Shown here: piece after piece, positions 36,758-48,030 of the stretch
Layout: each line of letters begins with the position of its first letter
How positions within the stretch are numbered: position 1 is the stretch's first letter
DNA from: Ophiura sarsii
Taxonomy: Eukaryota > Echinodermata > Ophiuroidea > Amphilepidida > Ophiuridae
Length of the DNA stretch: 64,000 bases
Direction: 5' to 3'
NCBI GenBank assembly: GCA_035610835.1
Contig: CM069443.1
Location: forward strand, 89,307,753-89,371,752
Made by a program: the position numbers and the translations under genes
The notes under the pieces: generated by a model
Told to the model about the DNA's origin: nothing
The model's input: only the letters and a program-made list of their open reading frames with translations
The model's database searches: none

Positions 36758-36989
36758 TTTTCTTTTTTTCTTTCTTTCCCTTTCTTCTTTTCTTTCTTTC
36801 ACTTTTTTTCTGCTTTTCCTTTTTTGTTTTTCCTCTTTTTTTCCTTTCTCTCTCTCTTTTCTTTCCCTTTCCCCCTTCTTTTCCTCTTTTCCCTTCCCCC
36901 ATTTTTCCTGGTGGGTAGGTTTGAATTTCCTGCTGAGCACCTTCAGGGGGGCACTGTGCCCCCCCTGCCCCCCGGCTGTTACGCCACTG
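36758..36989. mobile_element. Polypyrimidine hAT-like repeat, right half (copy 2)
   Basis: A TTTCTTTCCC tract, then CCTGGTGGGTAGGTTTGAAT and GAGCACCTTC, G/C runs and the terminus GGCTGTTACGCCACTG. It matches the right half of 14711-15264. It sits exactly where the LINE reverse-transcriptase core is missing. Confidence 0.75.
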
Positions 36990-37469
36990 GGGATATTCCA
37001 GTGTTCACCTTTTGCTTCTCTCTCATATATTAGTATAATGGTTTGGGATTGGTCTTGAAATCTTTCATCAGCTTCTTTTCGAAATCATATTGTGCTTTCC
37101 TCACTGTTTGTTTTGTTTTGTTGATTTGTTCCTTGTAGTCAAGGTAGTCTTTGTAGCGTTTGGAGTTTCTGTATTTTCTATACAGTTCCAATTAATTTTC
37201 TTTACTGATTTCCGGACTTTGGACTTCATCCATGGTGGTTTCTTCCTAGGTCCCTTCTTTCGGTCTGGAATGAACTTGTCCGTGTTGTCATTGTATAACT
37301 TGGTAAATTTTGTCCACATCTGGTTACAGCTTAAATCGTCAGGAAGGGTGTCTTTCCAACTTGTGGACTTAAATGCTGCTTTGAGACCTTCATAATCTCC
37401 TTTGTTGTAGTCCTTAGTGAAAGATTCGTCCTTTCGACCTTGAAGATTGCTTCTATTGTTTGCGTGCAT
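36990..37469 (-). pseudogene. LINE endonuclease-to-RT linker region
   Basis: The minus strand encodes WTKFTKLYNDNTDKFIP, then KKPPWMKSKVRKSVKKINW, and after a frameshift VRKAQYDFEKKLMKDFKTNP. This is the usual order (kP.Wm, then YE..L...K.NPK) between endonuclease and reverse transcriptase in CR1/jockey-like elements. The RT core is absent. Confidence 0.75.
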
Positions 37470-37826
37470 GGCTGGACAAATAATAATAGACTTTTGTCAA
37501 GTCTGTGCACAGTTGTATGAAAGTTGTATGAAAATTATATGATCACATAAAGATCTCTAATCGAGTGCAGTCTGTTGCAGTTGGATCCAATCTTTCACGA
37601 ACGCATAGGCCTACATTTATATATGGTGTGTCTGTAATCGGTCCCTCCAAATTTACCATGTAGGCCTACAGTGCTCCAATTGAGGACGTAATTTCTAGCC
37701 ATGACATAAATGTACTATCTTACGCGGATGATACGCAATTGTATGTTACTTTTCATCCTGATGAAAGAGAGGAAGCAATTTCTCGTCTGGAGCGCTGCAT
37801 TGGATGGATGACTGCACAGTAAGACT

Positions 37827-37841
37827 CAGTGGCGTAGCTCA

Positions 37842-37872
<31 letters not shown>

Positions 37873-38480
37873 AATGCCCCCCCCCCCCCCCTGATGGAAA
37901 AAACCCATTTGTGCCCCCGCCCCCCTCCCTCTAAAAAAACAAGGTTTTCTAAAAAACTGGGTGGACAAGTGTTTTTAGTGTCAAAAGGATAATGAGAAGA
38001 CTTGGAATGGATATCTGTTGAATTTTGTGGAAGTCGGCAAGAGGATCACTAGTCATGCTAGTGTGTTGTTTCTGGAAGGAAATCACCGAGACGTTATGTG
38101 AGCGATAGGCCCTATGTGGTGAAGTTTATGGAGAGAAGAAAAAAATTGAAAGAAAATATATCATAATTTATAATTTAATTTAAATTCCAATGTTTATTAA
38201 TTACGAGAAAAACGTAATTTATGACAAATTCAAAAATGCAACAAAATAACTTGGATTTCCCGGGGCGCCAGGATAATCATTATAATACTAATAGTCAATC
38301 GTTTTGTAACAAGGTCTTCTAAAAAACTGGGGTGGGGGGGGGGGACTTGGAATGGATCTGTTGAATTTTGTGGAAGTTGGCAAGAGGATCACAGTGTGTT
38401 GTTTCTGGAAGGAAATCACCGAGACGTTTGTGAGCTAGGCCTATATCATTATGGTGAAGTTTAGAAAAAGAATTGAAAGA
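37827..38480. repeat. Poly-G repeat end plus ~345-bp duplication
   Basis: CAGTGGCGTAGCTCAG followed by long G and C runs (37827-37890) is a hAT-type terminus. Downstream, GACTTGGAATGGAT, ATCACCGAGACGTT and GGTGAAGTTTA recur at about 37998-38132 and 38344-38462. Confidence 0.6.
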
Positions 38481-38821
38481 AAAAATATCATTATTTATAA
38501 TTTAATTTTAAATTCCAATGACAAATTTAAAAGTGCACAAAATAACTTGGATTTCCCAAGGCGCGAACTTGGGACCGCCAGGATAATTTGTAGTCAATCG
38601 TTTTGTTAAGATAAATCACGAATAAATACACTGTATAAGTTCATAAAGTTCATAACAACAGCCGAATAAAAAAAAGAAAATCGTGATATTCATGACATAT
38701 TCATTGAACCAAAAAAGTAAAAAATAATAATAGATGAAAAAAGAGTCTCATTAATAAACAAACTAATGATATTGTAAGTAATTAATATAATGGAACATCA
38801 AAAAGTACCAATATTAAACAA

Positions 38822-38955
38822 AACAAGGTATTTAAAAAAACTGGACGGGGGAGATAGAAGACTGTTGAAAGTTCAAGAACAGACATTAACAAACAGCGTT
38901 GCTACTATGTTTCCTAACAATTTAACTCTAAGGGATTCAAAGTGTTTTTGATATC
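38822..38955. repeat. 134-bp block repeated at the assembly gap
   Basis: ACAAGGTATTTAAAAAAACT through GTGTTTTTGATAT recurs almost unchanged at 41167-41299, directly before the N run. This looks like an assembly or haplotype duplication as much as a biological repeat. Confidence 0.8.
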
Positions 38956-41166
38956 AAATGAAAGGTCCCATTTCTCATTACACTGATAATGCCCTTAAAT
39001 CTAGAATAGGGTCAACAACCTTTAAGACGTATGGTTAACATTGATGAAGAAGTTGGATTGGGGTAATTAAAGTTGTATGGTGGACACCGAATCATTCAGA
39101 AATATTATAAGGACACATTGAGAAATAGGTTATGTAAAACTTTTTTTATGAAAGACTGGTACCTTCTGTTTAAAGTTTGAAAATGAAAATAGGCTTATCC
39201 ATTTTATTTGCGGCGGTTTTAGACTTTGCTAAACATGCTCAGCATTATCAGTCCCGGGCATCAGTGCACGCAGTGTACGTATACAACACACTGACCCATC
39301 TGCAGGCCGTCAGCTACGCGGAAATCTCTGCACAACGCATGTATACCATACGCCAACATTTCCACCCTGAAAGTACGTTGTGAAATTGCCGTTTTTTGGT
39401 CGAAGTCATGACTAAATTATTATGAAACTCCAGAATTTATCGCAAATGATGTGTATTATAAAAACAATCGATGACAGAAAATAAAATTTATTGATAAATG
39501 TGGATTTTTAAGGGGCTGAAGTCGACAGGTTTTCTAGCGATACATAGTCATTGGGAATACTACGCATCGCAAACAGTCGCGATTTAAACAAATTGTTGAC
39601 ACTTTTTAGAGATGAATAATGATTTTTAAAATAGTTTAGCCAATAATCTGAGAAGAGTTAGAATCTACAGATTTTTTAACTAAATAGAGGAGGGTGTACA
39701 CTTTTATTTGGTACCTTGGCCAATGTTCAAGTTTTACAACAAGTATTTTTCTTATTTATTTTGAAATATTTACCAAGTTATTTGGAGATTTGATGAGGTA
39801 TTTATCTCAGTCAATCAAACAAAGGCATTCAAGCCGTAGCATTGTATTATTCCATGATGGTTTTAGATTACATATTCTTGGTGAAATTATACACCGATAT
39901 GGCTTGAAAAATAACATACCAGTATATAATTTCCTACGAGAATTGAAATCTGATGATCCAGTATCAAACAACAACGTCCAAAATGTCTCAAGAAATATTC
40001 CAAAATGTCTCCGGCCGTCCATACCATTCGATGTATTCAAACACACGCAGCACTACAGCACTGCATTGCACTAACAGTGCATGGCAAAGGTCGAGGGGTT
40101 GTTGCCATATCATTGGGCTAATCATATTGAAGGGTTCACCTAGACTGTAACTCTCAGCCGCCCTCTTATGTCGCTATCTTGCAGGCTCCGATATTTGTAC
40201 AGCTTTAGCGTCCGTACGGTAATATTGATGACTGGGGGATGTAGCCTAGGGTTCGCCATAATCATTGGGCTAATTGCGAGACCAAGGCAACACGGAACAA
40301 AGAGGCCGTGGACTCAGTGACTCAGTATATTACTAAATCATATAATATAATACAAAATAGCATCCAAATAGCTTAGTATATTACTAAATGGCATCCAAAT
40401 AGCTGAAATAACTTACTGTGTCCTCTTACCTTCATATTATAACAATATCAATTACATTTTACAACAAAATCGCTTCAGAAGATGATTAATGCAAGTTATT
40501 AATATTAGCAAATGCCGCGAATTTTAGGGGTTTGTGAAAAGGTTACGAAAAGGTTACGACTTAGAAACGTCGTTTCAAATGACGGGGTCGCTCATCTCCC
40601 CGTCAAAAATATGTGGTCCCGAGCAGAATTGAACCCAGGTTCAATGCACCACAGCCGGAGGAAACAGCCGCTACACCACCGGGGTTTCATTACATATTTG
40701 GAAGTCATAAGTTATAATAATATTGAGACTGTCTGGTTTATCCACTCAATAAACTATTAAAATGTGATATTTGAACTACATGTCCATAAAAACACCATAT
40801 TATTTATTGTAATAGACACATATATTATAAAATATCATTAAAATACCAATTTTGCCTTGAAAATCTGAATTTGGCGGCGATTGGCGATATTTAGCATTTT
40901 ATACCAAAAGTCTACTGCCGGCTGTATTAAAAAGCTCAAATTGCATGAAACCACAGATAAGATTCGTTTTTCTATCAATACTTCTTCCTTTATGTATAAT
41001 ACAATTTACATTATTTAGTAAATACAATAATTGTAACGTTTAACGTCACCACTAGCTAATTGAAACAATAATAATGACCCATGACCTTTCATCTGAAAGC
41101 TAAGGTGGCCAAGTTAACTTGTCCACCAAAAAAAAAAAGGGGGTGAAAAAAAGGAAATAGGAAAAA
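38956..41166. other. Gene-free stretch with short doubtful open frames
   Basis: Frames at 39177-39383 (a hydrophobic start MKMKIGLSILFAAVL) and 39694-40074 have no recognised domain or convincing splice sites. A tRNA-like sequence lies at 40608-40690. Confidence 0.35.
40608..40690 (-). repeat. tRNA-like sequence (SINE head or tRNA pseudogene)
   Basis: The minus strand reads CCCCGGTGGTGTAGCGGC, then a B-box-like GGGTTCAATTC near the end. The internal promoter spacing resembles a tRNA, but stems do not pair well, so it is not called as a functional tRNA gene. Confidence 0.5.
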
Positions 41167-41299
41167 CAAGGTATTTAAAAAAAACTGGACGGGGGAGATA
41201 GAAGACTGTTGAAAGTTCAAGAACAGACATTAACAAACAGCGTTGCTACTATGTTTCCTAACAATTTAACTCTAAGGGATTCAAAAGTGTTTTTGATAT

Positions 41300-41399
41300 N
41301 NNNNNNNNNNNNNNNNNNNNNNNNNNNNNNNNNNNNNNNNNNNNNNNNNNNNNNNNNNNNNNNNNNNNNNNNNNNNNNNNNNNNNNNNNNNNNNNNNNN
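41300..41399. other. Assembly gap (100 N)
   Basis: Exactly 100 N, the conventional placeholder for a gap of unknown size. Confidence 0.98.
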
Positions 41400-41403
41400 A
41401 AAA

Positions 41404-41795
41404 TGAAGTATTTCGGTGATAGAGCTTTCTCCATCGCGCGGGCCCTAAATTATGGAACACTCTCCCAATGGACATACGCCAGGCAGGTTCGTTTCATGAG
41501 TTCAAGTCGCGACTTAAGACCTACTTATTCAACTTGGAAATCTAATTGCTGTGCATTTGTTCATGATCTTTCATTTCATAATGCATTTTAACACTGTATT
41601 TCATATCTCATGGTTGGTTTTAAAATATGCATTCGACTCTGTGTATGTATATTTTTGTATAGTTTTAAGATCATTGTTGTATTTTTGCTTTAATCTTTTA
41701 TTCATATGTTGTACAGCGAGCGCTTTGAGTTTAGATTTCACTAAAGTAAAGCGCTCTATACTGCCTTTATGTTTGCAATACAATGCAATATGACG
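41404..41795 (+). pseudogene. LINE ORF2 C-terminus and 3' tail (CR1/L2-like)
   Basis: After a frameshift the plus strand encodes GPKLWNTLPMDIRQAGSFHE and FKSRLKTYLFNLE, the standard end of CR1/L2-like ORF2. The 3' UTR ends with GCGCTTTGAG ... AAAGCGCTCTATA, a small hairpin typical of such tails. The N gap removes everything upstream. Confidence 0.8.
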
Positions 41796-41824
41796 AAGTT
41801 GCAATGTATATGTTTATGTATGTA

Positions 41825-43269
41825 CAGGCTGTCCCAAAATGATTAGTACCCATCGATGCCCAAAGTTCAATAATTTTTGTCATCATTAAAATCGATGGGA
41901 TTAGGTCCGTTGTTTTTACATCATCTTTGTCATACTGTACTTTTTCATTAGAATTTTAGATCATAATATCGGATTTATCAAACTCAAGATACACTCCATT
42001 ATGTAAAACATGGTTATTTCACCAAAATGTGTGTGCTATTACAGCTTGTTTGCCGAAACTTGTGTATTCTCATAATCTCTTGTCTACTCAATATAATCTT
42101 GTGTGTCTTTCTGTTGCAACTGTTATAATATTTATGGGTGTTCAAATTATTAATAATTCTTCTCCTTAATTCAATTTAACGGGTAAAAGAAGTTTGTCAC
42201 ACTTGAGTGACCCCAGGCCCCATGCATTGTTTTATTTGACAAGTGTTTAGGGCAGTGGCGTAGCTCAGGGGGGGGGGGGTGGGGGCAGGGGGGGGCAGTT
42301 GCCCCCCCCCCCCCCTGACAGAACGTTTTTGTGGCCCCGCCCCTCTCTTTGGATATAGTGTTTATACGCGGGGTAACCATTTAAAAATGACCATTTTAGG
42401 TTGTTTTTAAAAATAAATGACCATTTTTTGTTAAAAAACTGCTTAAAAACCCTGAGGATTGGCCAAAATTTGTTGACCATAGTGCTTTTTTGACTGGGAA
42501 ACTTTGTGTCCGTGCGAAATTTTTTGACCGTGCGAAATTTTTTGACTTCAGCCCCCCCCCCCCCCCCCCCCCCCCCCCTGAAAAAAACCCTAGCTACGCC
42601 ACTGGTTTAGGGACTTCTAAATGAAGTGGTATTTGGTGAATCACCAGTGGCTTAGATTTCATTTTCACATTGGAGAATGGATTTCGTGAGGTTAAACACT
42701 AAGGGACTATATCACTTTTAGCACGTTTGTAGGAAATTGCATCCCGAATATGAAAAAGAAAGTCTAAAGCCACTGCTATTTACCCACAACCACGTCTTTA
42801 CCTGTTTAAATGTCCCTCAAAACTAGGTCATTATAGAAACAAAGCTTGGGGTCGCTCATGCGTGACGATCCATTTTTACTCTTCAAATTGAATCAAAATG
42901 AAGAATTATTAATGGTTTGAACAACAATATATGATACAACAGCAGTTTAAAATAGAAAGGAACCAAAGATATAATTAGCCCGGATATTAGCAGACAAGAG
43001 ATTAACAGAATGTATTAGTTTCTTTCAAACAAGCTGTTTAAAAACACATTTGTTTGCACTTTGCCAAAAAGGTGAAATCACCATGTCTTACACAATGGAG
43101 TGTAACTTCATTAAAATAAGTCCGATATTCATGATCTAAAATTCTAATGAAAGGGCACAGTATAGCAAATATGATAGAAAAACAACGGATCTAATCTCAT
43201 TGATCTTGATGATGAAAAAAATTAATGAACTTTGGTTTCGATGGGTACTAATCATTTTGGGACAGCCTG
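41825..43269. mobile_element. TA-flanked transposon with long inverted ends
   Basis: The ends CAGGCTGTCCCAAAATGATT and its complement are each flanked by TA. Inverted similarity extends about 350 bp inward (41825-42175 against 42885-43269). A related right half is at 19530-19985. A smaller hAT-like element is inserted at 42253-42604. No transposase remains. Confidence 0.75.
42253..42604. mobile_element. hAT-type MITE with exact 8-bp target duplication
   Basis: CAGTGGCGTAGCTCAG at the left and TAGCTACGCCACTG at the right, flanked by GTTTAGGG at 42245-42252 and 42605-42612. It is full of G and C runs and lies inside the element 41825-43269. Confidence 0.9.
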
Positions 43270-43532
43270 TATGTTTACATTTTAAAGTTTCGCGGATTTT
43301 TGTTTTGAAAACAGCGCCAACAGTCGAAAAGCGGTATCCAATTTCCTTATTTGGAAATATACTGTGTCAAAGTTTAGAAATAGAGATTTTGATTGGCTAA
43401 TAAATGTGGGCCGCGAATATGCCCACGTGCGTAAGTGTTTTTAGATTTAAAAAATTGAATATTCAGACCAAAAAACAAAAAAAAAGTGTTATTTTGATTA
43501 ACCAATAAAATGTACTCAATTATTCAGAAATT

Positions 43533-43763
43533 TTGAAATATAGATCTAATTTCTTTATAAACAACGAAAAAGACTTTATTTGGCTATTTCCAGAATTAGT
43601 AGAAAGATTTGAGAAACCCTCGCGTCCAGGATGGATTCGATATAGAAACTCTGATTCACATTATAATTGTGAATGTTATGTTGCTTGCTCCGATGTCACG
43701 ATTGATGGTGGTTTTACTACAGGAAACTACCTTTTTCTTGGTGAAATACATGTAGAAAAATAA
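43533..43763 (+). CDS. Unassigned 76-codon open frame just upstream of ZMYND19
   Basis: The open frame ends 31 bp before the ZMYND19 start codon, in another frame. It encodes a polar product with a WLFPELVERFEKPSRPGWIRY segment and several cysteines. Its composition is less AT-driven than neighbouring chance frames, but I recognise no domain. It may be chance coding within the ZMYND19 5' UTR or promoter, an upstream ORF, or an exon remnant. No function is assigned. Confidence 0.2.
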   Translation: MKYRSNFFINNEKDFIWLFPELVERFEKPSRPGWIRYRNSDSHYNCECYVACSDVTIDGGFTTGNYLFLGEIHVEK

Positions 43764-43794
43764 CATCATCGAGTGTAACATTAGGATAGGATCA

Positions 43795-43845
43795 ATGTCA
43801 GCGTTTAAATTGGGTATAGTGCGGCTAGGTAGAGCCGCAGGGAAG
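43795..43845 (+). CDS. ZMYND19: ZMYND19 exon 1 (N-terminus)
   Basis: Seventeen codons read MSAFKLGIVRLGRAAGK, ending phase 0 at donor GTAGGT. This is nearly the vertebrate ZMYND19 N-terminus, in which FKLGIVRLGRVAGK follows a short start. The exon is too short to stand out as an open reading frame and was found by homology. The start context is weak (T at -3), but no earlier in-frame ATG continues the homology. ZMYND19 (also called MIZIP) is known in mammals as a protein that binds the C-terminal tail of melanin-concentrating hormone receptor 1 and associates with tubulin. That function is carried over from the family and is not shown here. Confidence 0.88.
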
Positions 43846-44640
43846 GTAGGTTCCTATGTTTGTGTAATTTAAAGGGCGAACAATGACATGAATGACCACG
43901 ATGTCTCCTCACTATAATATTACTATTTCGTTGAATTACCACGTCTTCAATAATCATGCACGTTCATGCTATGCACTTGACCGTCATTCAGTGATATTTC
44001 GTGCACAAAGCGAGGGTGTAAAAGAAAAGGAAGCAATGTTTCTGATTTATAATTATCAAGTGATTACCACTTTATTTAATATTTGATTTTGAATTGAGTA
44101 TTGACAATTGTATTGTGTGCTTGTCAAATCTCTGCATAAAAAAAGTGCATGCTCTGTGACTGACTGACTGGGACTTTGACTTTTTGGGAGTGTGAATCTA
44201 TCTATGAATACTTGGGTTGGCAGAACAAAACTTGTAATCGCACCAAGGCCCCTGAAACCTAGGGACATGAGTTTTTGTGACAGGAGGTAACAGACCCGGG
44301 ATTATCCCTACTCTTTACGATGGAGGTCTACAAGTTTTTACAACTAATTTTATTTAACGACAACGTGTTCAGGGTGAGGTGTCTGAAAACACGGGACCAA
44401 CGGCTTTACGTGACTCTCCGAACCACGGCGCACTGACATTCACTGTATAGACCTGCACGTTTTTCACAGTGAATGGGGTAGAGGAGAAATTCTACAATTA
44501 AATCTGATTATCAAACCACGGAAAGAGAAACTGATATTAAACTAACCATACTTCTGAATTAAGATGTGATTGTATTGTAGAATTTCTGACCTAGCTAGAT
44601 GGGAACTTTTTGGGTGGTAAGCAAAGAATGCTGGTTTCAA

Positions 44641-44735
44641 GGAGACTTGAACCCACGATTCTGTGATTCTTGATGAAATCCCGAATGACGGTACAGCGCG
44701 CTTAACCGCTCGACCACCTCTAGGCTCTACCTCAT
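44641..44735 (-). repeat. tRNA-derived sequence, Ser/Leu-like (SINE or pseudogene)
   Basis: The minus strand has a near-perfect A box (GGTCGAGCGGTTAAGCG) and B box (GGGTTCAAGTC) about 60 nt apart, the spacing of a long-variable-arm tRNA. The acceptor stem does not pair, so it is a tRNA-derived repeat rather than an active gene. Confidence 0.6.
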
Positions 44736-44972
44736 GAATGAGTGAATGACGTGTTTGTTAAGGCAAATAAGGTGGCTCTATTGGCCGATGAAAAATTTAG
44801 ATTTCCTTTAAAATCCATAATGTTCTAGCCCTTGGTCTAACAATTTTATTTCAATCGGACATTCGGTTGCCGAGATATGGTAGGTCAAAGGGCATAATAC
44901 CAACATCTTTGGCAACAACTTTATTTTTATTTTCTTTATTTTTTCTAATTCCAGTAGCCATGTATGTATTGT

Positions 44973-46958
44973 CAGGGATACTATTAATTTTGGGATAGGA
45001 AAGTCCTATACTAACGTACGTAGCGAAACGGTCCCTTTTGCATATTTGAATAAATTATGGTAATCGTCTGGAATGCGTCGGTGACCGGCGTTTGACGTCA
45101 TTATTTAGTCAGCATAGAATTGGTGGCGCTATTCACACGGTATATTTACACAGCGTGCTGTCAAAAAATGATACTGACACTGGAGTTGGTTATCCAACTC
45201 CAGCGGTTTTTGGATGAAATAATTTAGTTCCAACGTGTGATGAATTTTATGGGGTCATATTATCAAAATCCCGGGCAAAATCCATTGTTACATTGAAAGC
45301 AATGGAAATTCAAAATTAACGGCCGTTCGTGTCTACCATCATCTGCTACAATCACGCCGAATGTCGGACAACTCGGCCTTCGAGACAACTCGGCCTTCGA
45401 GACAACTCGGCCAAAAGACAACTCGGCCTATTTTCTGCAATTTTTGGAACGATCACGCGTAGGCCTACCCCAACTATGTCAGTTTGCTAAAACCACCGGG
45501 CTCTCCCCCTAAAGATAACTCTATCATAGGGCAACAAAAAAAAGAGTTGTTTGTTTGTCTACGTCCGACCGACCGTGTACCTAGGTGCCGACCGTATTAC
45601 TTTTTATTTTCGATATTTTTTTAAAAACAACTTTTTTAGCAATTTGAATGGCCAAACGGACCGTTTTTATTCCTTATTTCGTACGATATCGTCATTCTGG
45701 TATTTGCAACACCATCCCCAATGCGCAATCCCGTGTAAACACGATGTTAATGCATGAACTTGGCACCCGCGGGACTATTAAAAGGACTAAATGAAAATCA
45801 GTGATCGCACGTGCAAGTGATGTCATTTTTATACTAAAAACGCAGTGTGAGAAAATATGAAAAATCTAGTTACAGTTAATATTTGTTCCCAAAATGTTGC
45901 TCAACGGCATGAATATTAATTTCAACATAGTATAAAACAATCTTTGGGGTAGTTAGTGCGGGGAAAATAGGTTTAGCAATACTTTCACGTATATATTTCT
46001 AGCAAAACTTCAACACAACGTTATTTCACTTTGTGCAACATTCAATCACAATGGCGGCGTCCTACGGTATCTGCGCATTGCAAACTCAGTACAAAAATAA
46101 TATTTGATCGAGTTTGTAGTGTTGCAACCAATGCGACAATATTGGAACTTTAAATTGACAATCTGCCTCATCCCCAACAGGAGAAAGAGATCAAAATCAG
46201 CAGTGTGAAGAGTAAAGCAACAATGTCGCAAGCTTATGAAAAGTGAGGTGTTTTGGTGTGTGTTTGGACTTTAATTCACAGTATTCATGCCAAATTTATA
46301 TTCCCAAATACAATATCTGTATTAAAAAATATTTAATTTTTTTTTAAAAAATCCGACCTACCGACCCTACCTTTTGAGGACCCTCTATGGACAAACAAAC
46401 ACTTTTTTTTTTTGCCTAGCATTCATGCATTCTGTAAGTGTTGATTTCTCTCTGGCGCGACCTCATGATAAACATGATGGATGCCCGTAAGCTAACAAAT
46501 TTGGCGTTTTCTGGCGTATATATAGAGTTTTGAATAGTAAAACCCGGTGATATGCTATGTTAATCGGGTGAAGAAAGGAAGATAAAGGGAGAAGAGGAGA
46601 CAAAAAGGGAAGCCTAAAGGGAAAAGGTCAAGGAAGGAGAAAGGAAGACAGGCAAATTAGTTGGAAAATTGCAGTTTGTCATGCCGGTATGGGGCCGGGA
46701 CCCAACACCTCTAACACCCCCGCAACGCCTTAACACCCCAAACCAATGTTGGTACGTCAATAGACTTGTTGAGAGGCCGAGTTGTCCAGTAGGCCGAGTT
46801 GTCTCAGAAGGCAGAGTTGTCTCAAAGGCCGAGTTGTCTCAAAGGCTGAGTTGTCCTGACACCATCACGCCTTATCAGTATAGCGCCACCAATCATATGC
46901 TGACTAAATTTTAATTTAAAAGTGGACTCCGATCGGCAAGCTGAGAGGCACACCCCTG
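44973..46958. mobile_element. Nonautonomous DNA transposon, copy B, split by another element
   Basis: Same family as 2302-2821: start CAGGGATACTATTAATTTTG, end GGCACACCCCTG, flanked by GTATTGT at 44966-44972 and 46959-46965. It is interrupted at 45359-46863. Confidence 0.88.
45359..46863. mobile_element. 1.5-kb element with GACAACTCGGCC repeats at its ends
   Basis: Flanked by an exact 8-bp duplication ATCACGCC (45351-45358 and 46864-46871). The unfilled site with one ATCACGCC is present in copy A at 2728-2735. The left end carries three tandem GACAACTCGGCC words, and the right end carries four or five inverted GGCCGAGTTGTC words. No transposase is seen. Confidence 0.9.
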
Positions 46959-47150
46959 GTATTGTCCTAATTATGGCTAATTATGAATGCATGAAATATG
47001 CAAAGTAAAGTTTGTGGACTTATGAGAAGACCTATGACGCTGTGACTAAGTTCATAGGTAGTACACTTGAAGAGCTAAAATGTATGTTGGCTTTTGTATA
47101 ATTTCCATTTGAATAATTAATTTAGGCCCACTAATTAAAATGTTTAAACA

Positions 47151-47387
47151 TTATTTTTTAATTAGGCCTAATGCTATATTTTGTAAGCGACTGAGACGCT
47201 TGATCTGGAGGTTCGAGAGTCCATTAAGCAGAGAATTTCCCATGTCAAGGCGCGATGTAACAAACGCATGGACGAGTTGTTCAGTAGCATCATTTGTGAG
47301 GTATTTTCTGATAAGTCCTGTGTTACGAAGATGAAAAGAAGATGATTTGCAAATCTCAGAAATATGATTATTCAGTGTCATGTCCAT
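47151..47387 (-). pseudogene. LINE reverse-transcriptase thumb fragment
   Basis: The minus strand encodes a 78-codon frame with HISEICKSSSFHLRNTGLIR, then KYLTNDATEQLVHAFVTSRL and the LLNGLSNLQIKRLSRLQN motif. This is characteristic of CR1/jockey-like ORF2. It lies in ZMYND19 intron 1. Confidence 0.88.
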
Positions 47388-47590
47388 ATCAAAATAAACA
47401 CAACAGGGTAGGCTAAGGCTCTACTGCAGATGGAGGATAGGATCCTGATTAAAATCTCAGATTGGTCAAAAGGAAAGTTTTTTCTGCAAATTTCACAGAC
47501 TTGTTTCTCCTCCTGGTTTAAATAAAATGACCCCAGGTTGTCAGTCCTGATACCCATGCGTCACTCGGATGCATACCTTTTACATTTAGG

Positions 47591-48030
47591 ACCGAGGCTC
47601 AAGATTGGGTCTTCCCCTGGCAGGGTTACAGTTTAATACTGTCAGACCGAGGCTCAAGATTGGGTCTTCCCCTGGCAGGGTTACAGTTTAATACTGTCAA
47701 ACCGAGGCTCAAGATTGGGTCTTCCCCTGGCAGGGTTACAGTTTAATACTGTCAGACCGAGGCTCAAGATTGGGTCTTCCCCTGGCAGGGTTACAGTTTA
47801 ATACTGTCAGACCGAGGCTCAAGATTGGGTCTTCCCCTGGCAGGGTTACAGTTTAATACTGTCAAACCGAGGCTCAAGATTGGGTCTTCCCCTGGCAGGG
47901 TTACAGTTTAATACTGTCAGACCGAGGCTCAAGATTGGGTCTTCCCCTGGCAGGGTTACAGTTTAATACTGTCAAACCGAGGCTCAAGATTGGGTCTTCC
48001 CCTGGCAGGGTTACAGTTTAATACTGTCAA
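47591..48030. repeat. 55-bp minisatellite, 8 units
   Basis: Units starting ACCGAGGCTCAAGATTGGGT occur every 55 bp from 47591 to 47976, almost identical apart from G or A before the junction (GTCAGACC or GTCAAACC). Confidence 0.95.

Noticed and set aside
39177..39383. Small secreted protein with a signal-like start
   Set aside because: No homology, no splice context and no stop-to-stop bias beyond chance could be seen; the hydrophobic start alone is not enough.
39694..40074. 126-codon open frame
   Set aside because: No recognisable domain; AT-rich composition typical of chance frames in this DNA, close to an uncertain assembly region.
44641..44735. Functional tRNA gene
   Set aside because: A and B boxes are good, but the acceptor stem does not pair and the T stem is imperfect, so it is kept only as a tRNA-derived repeat.
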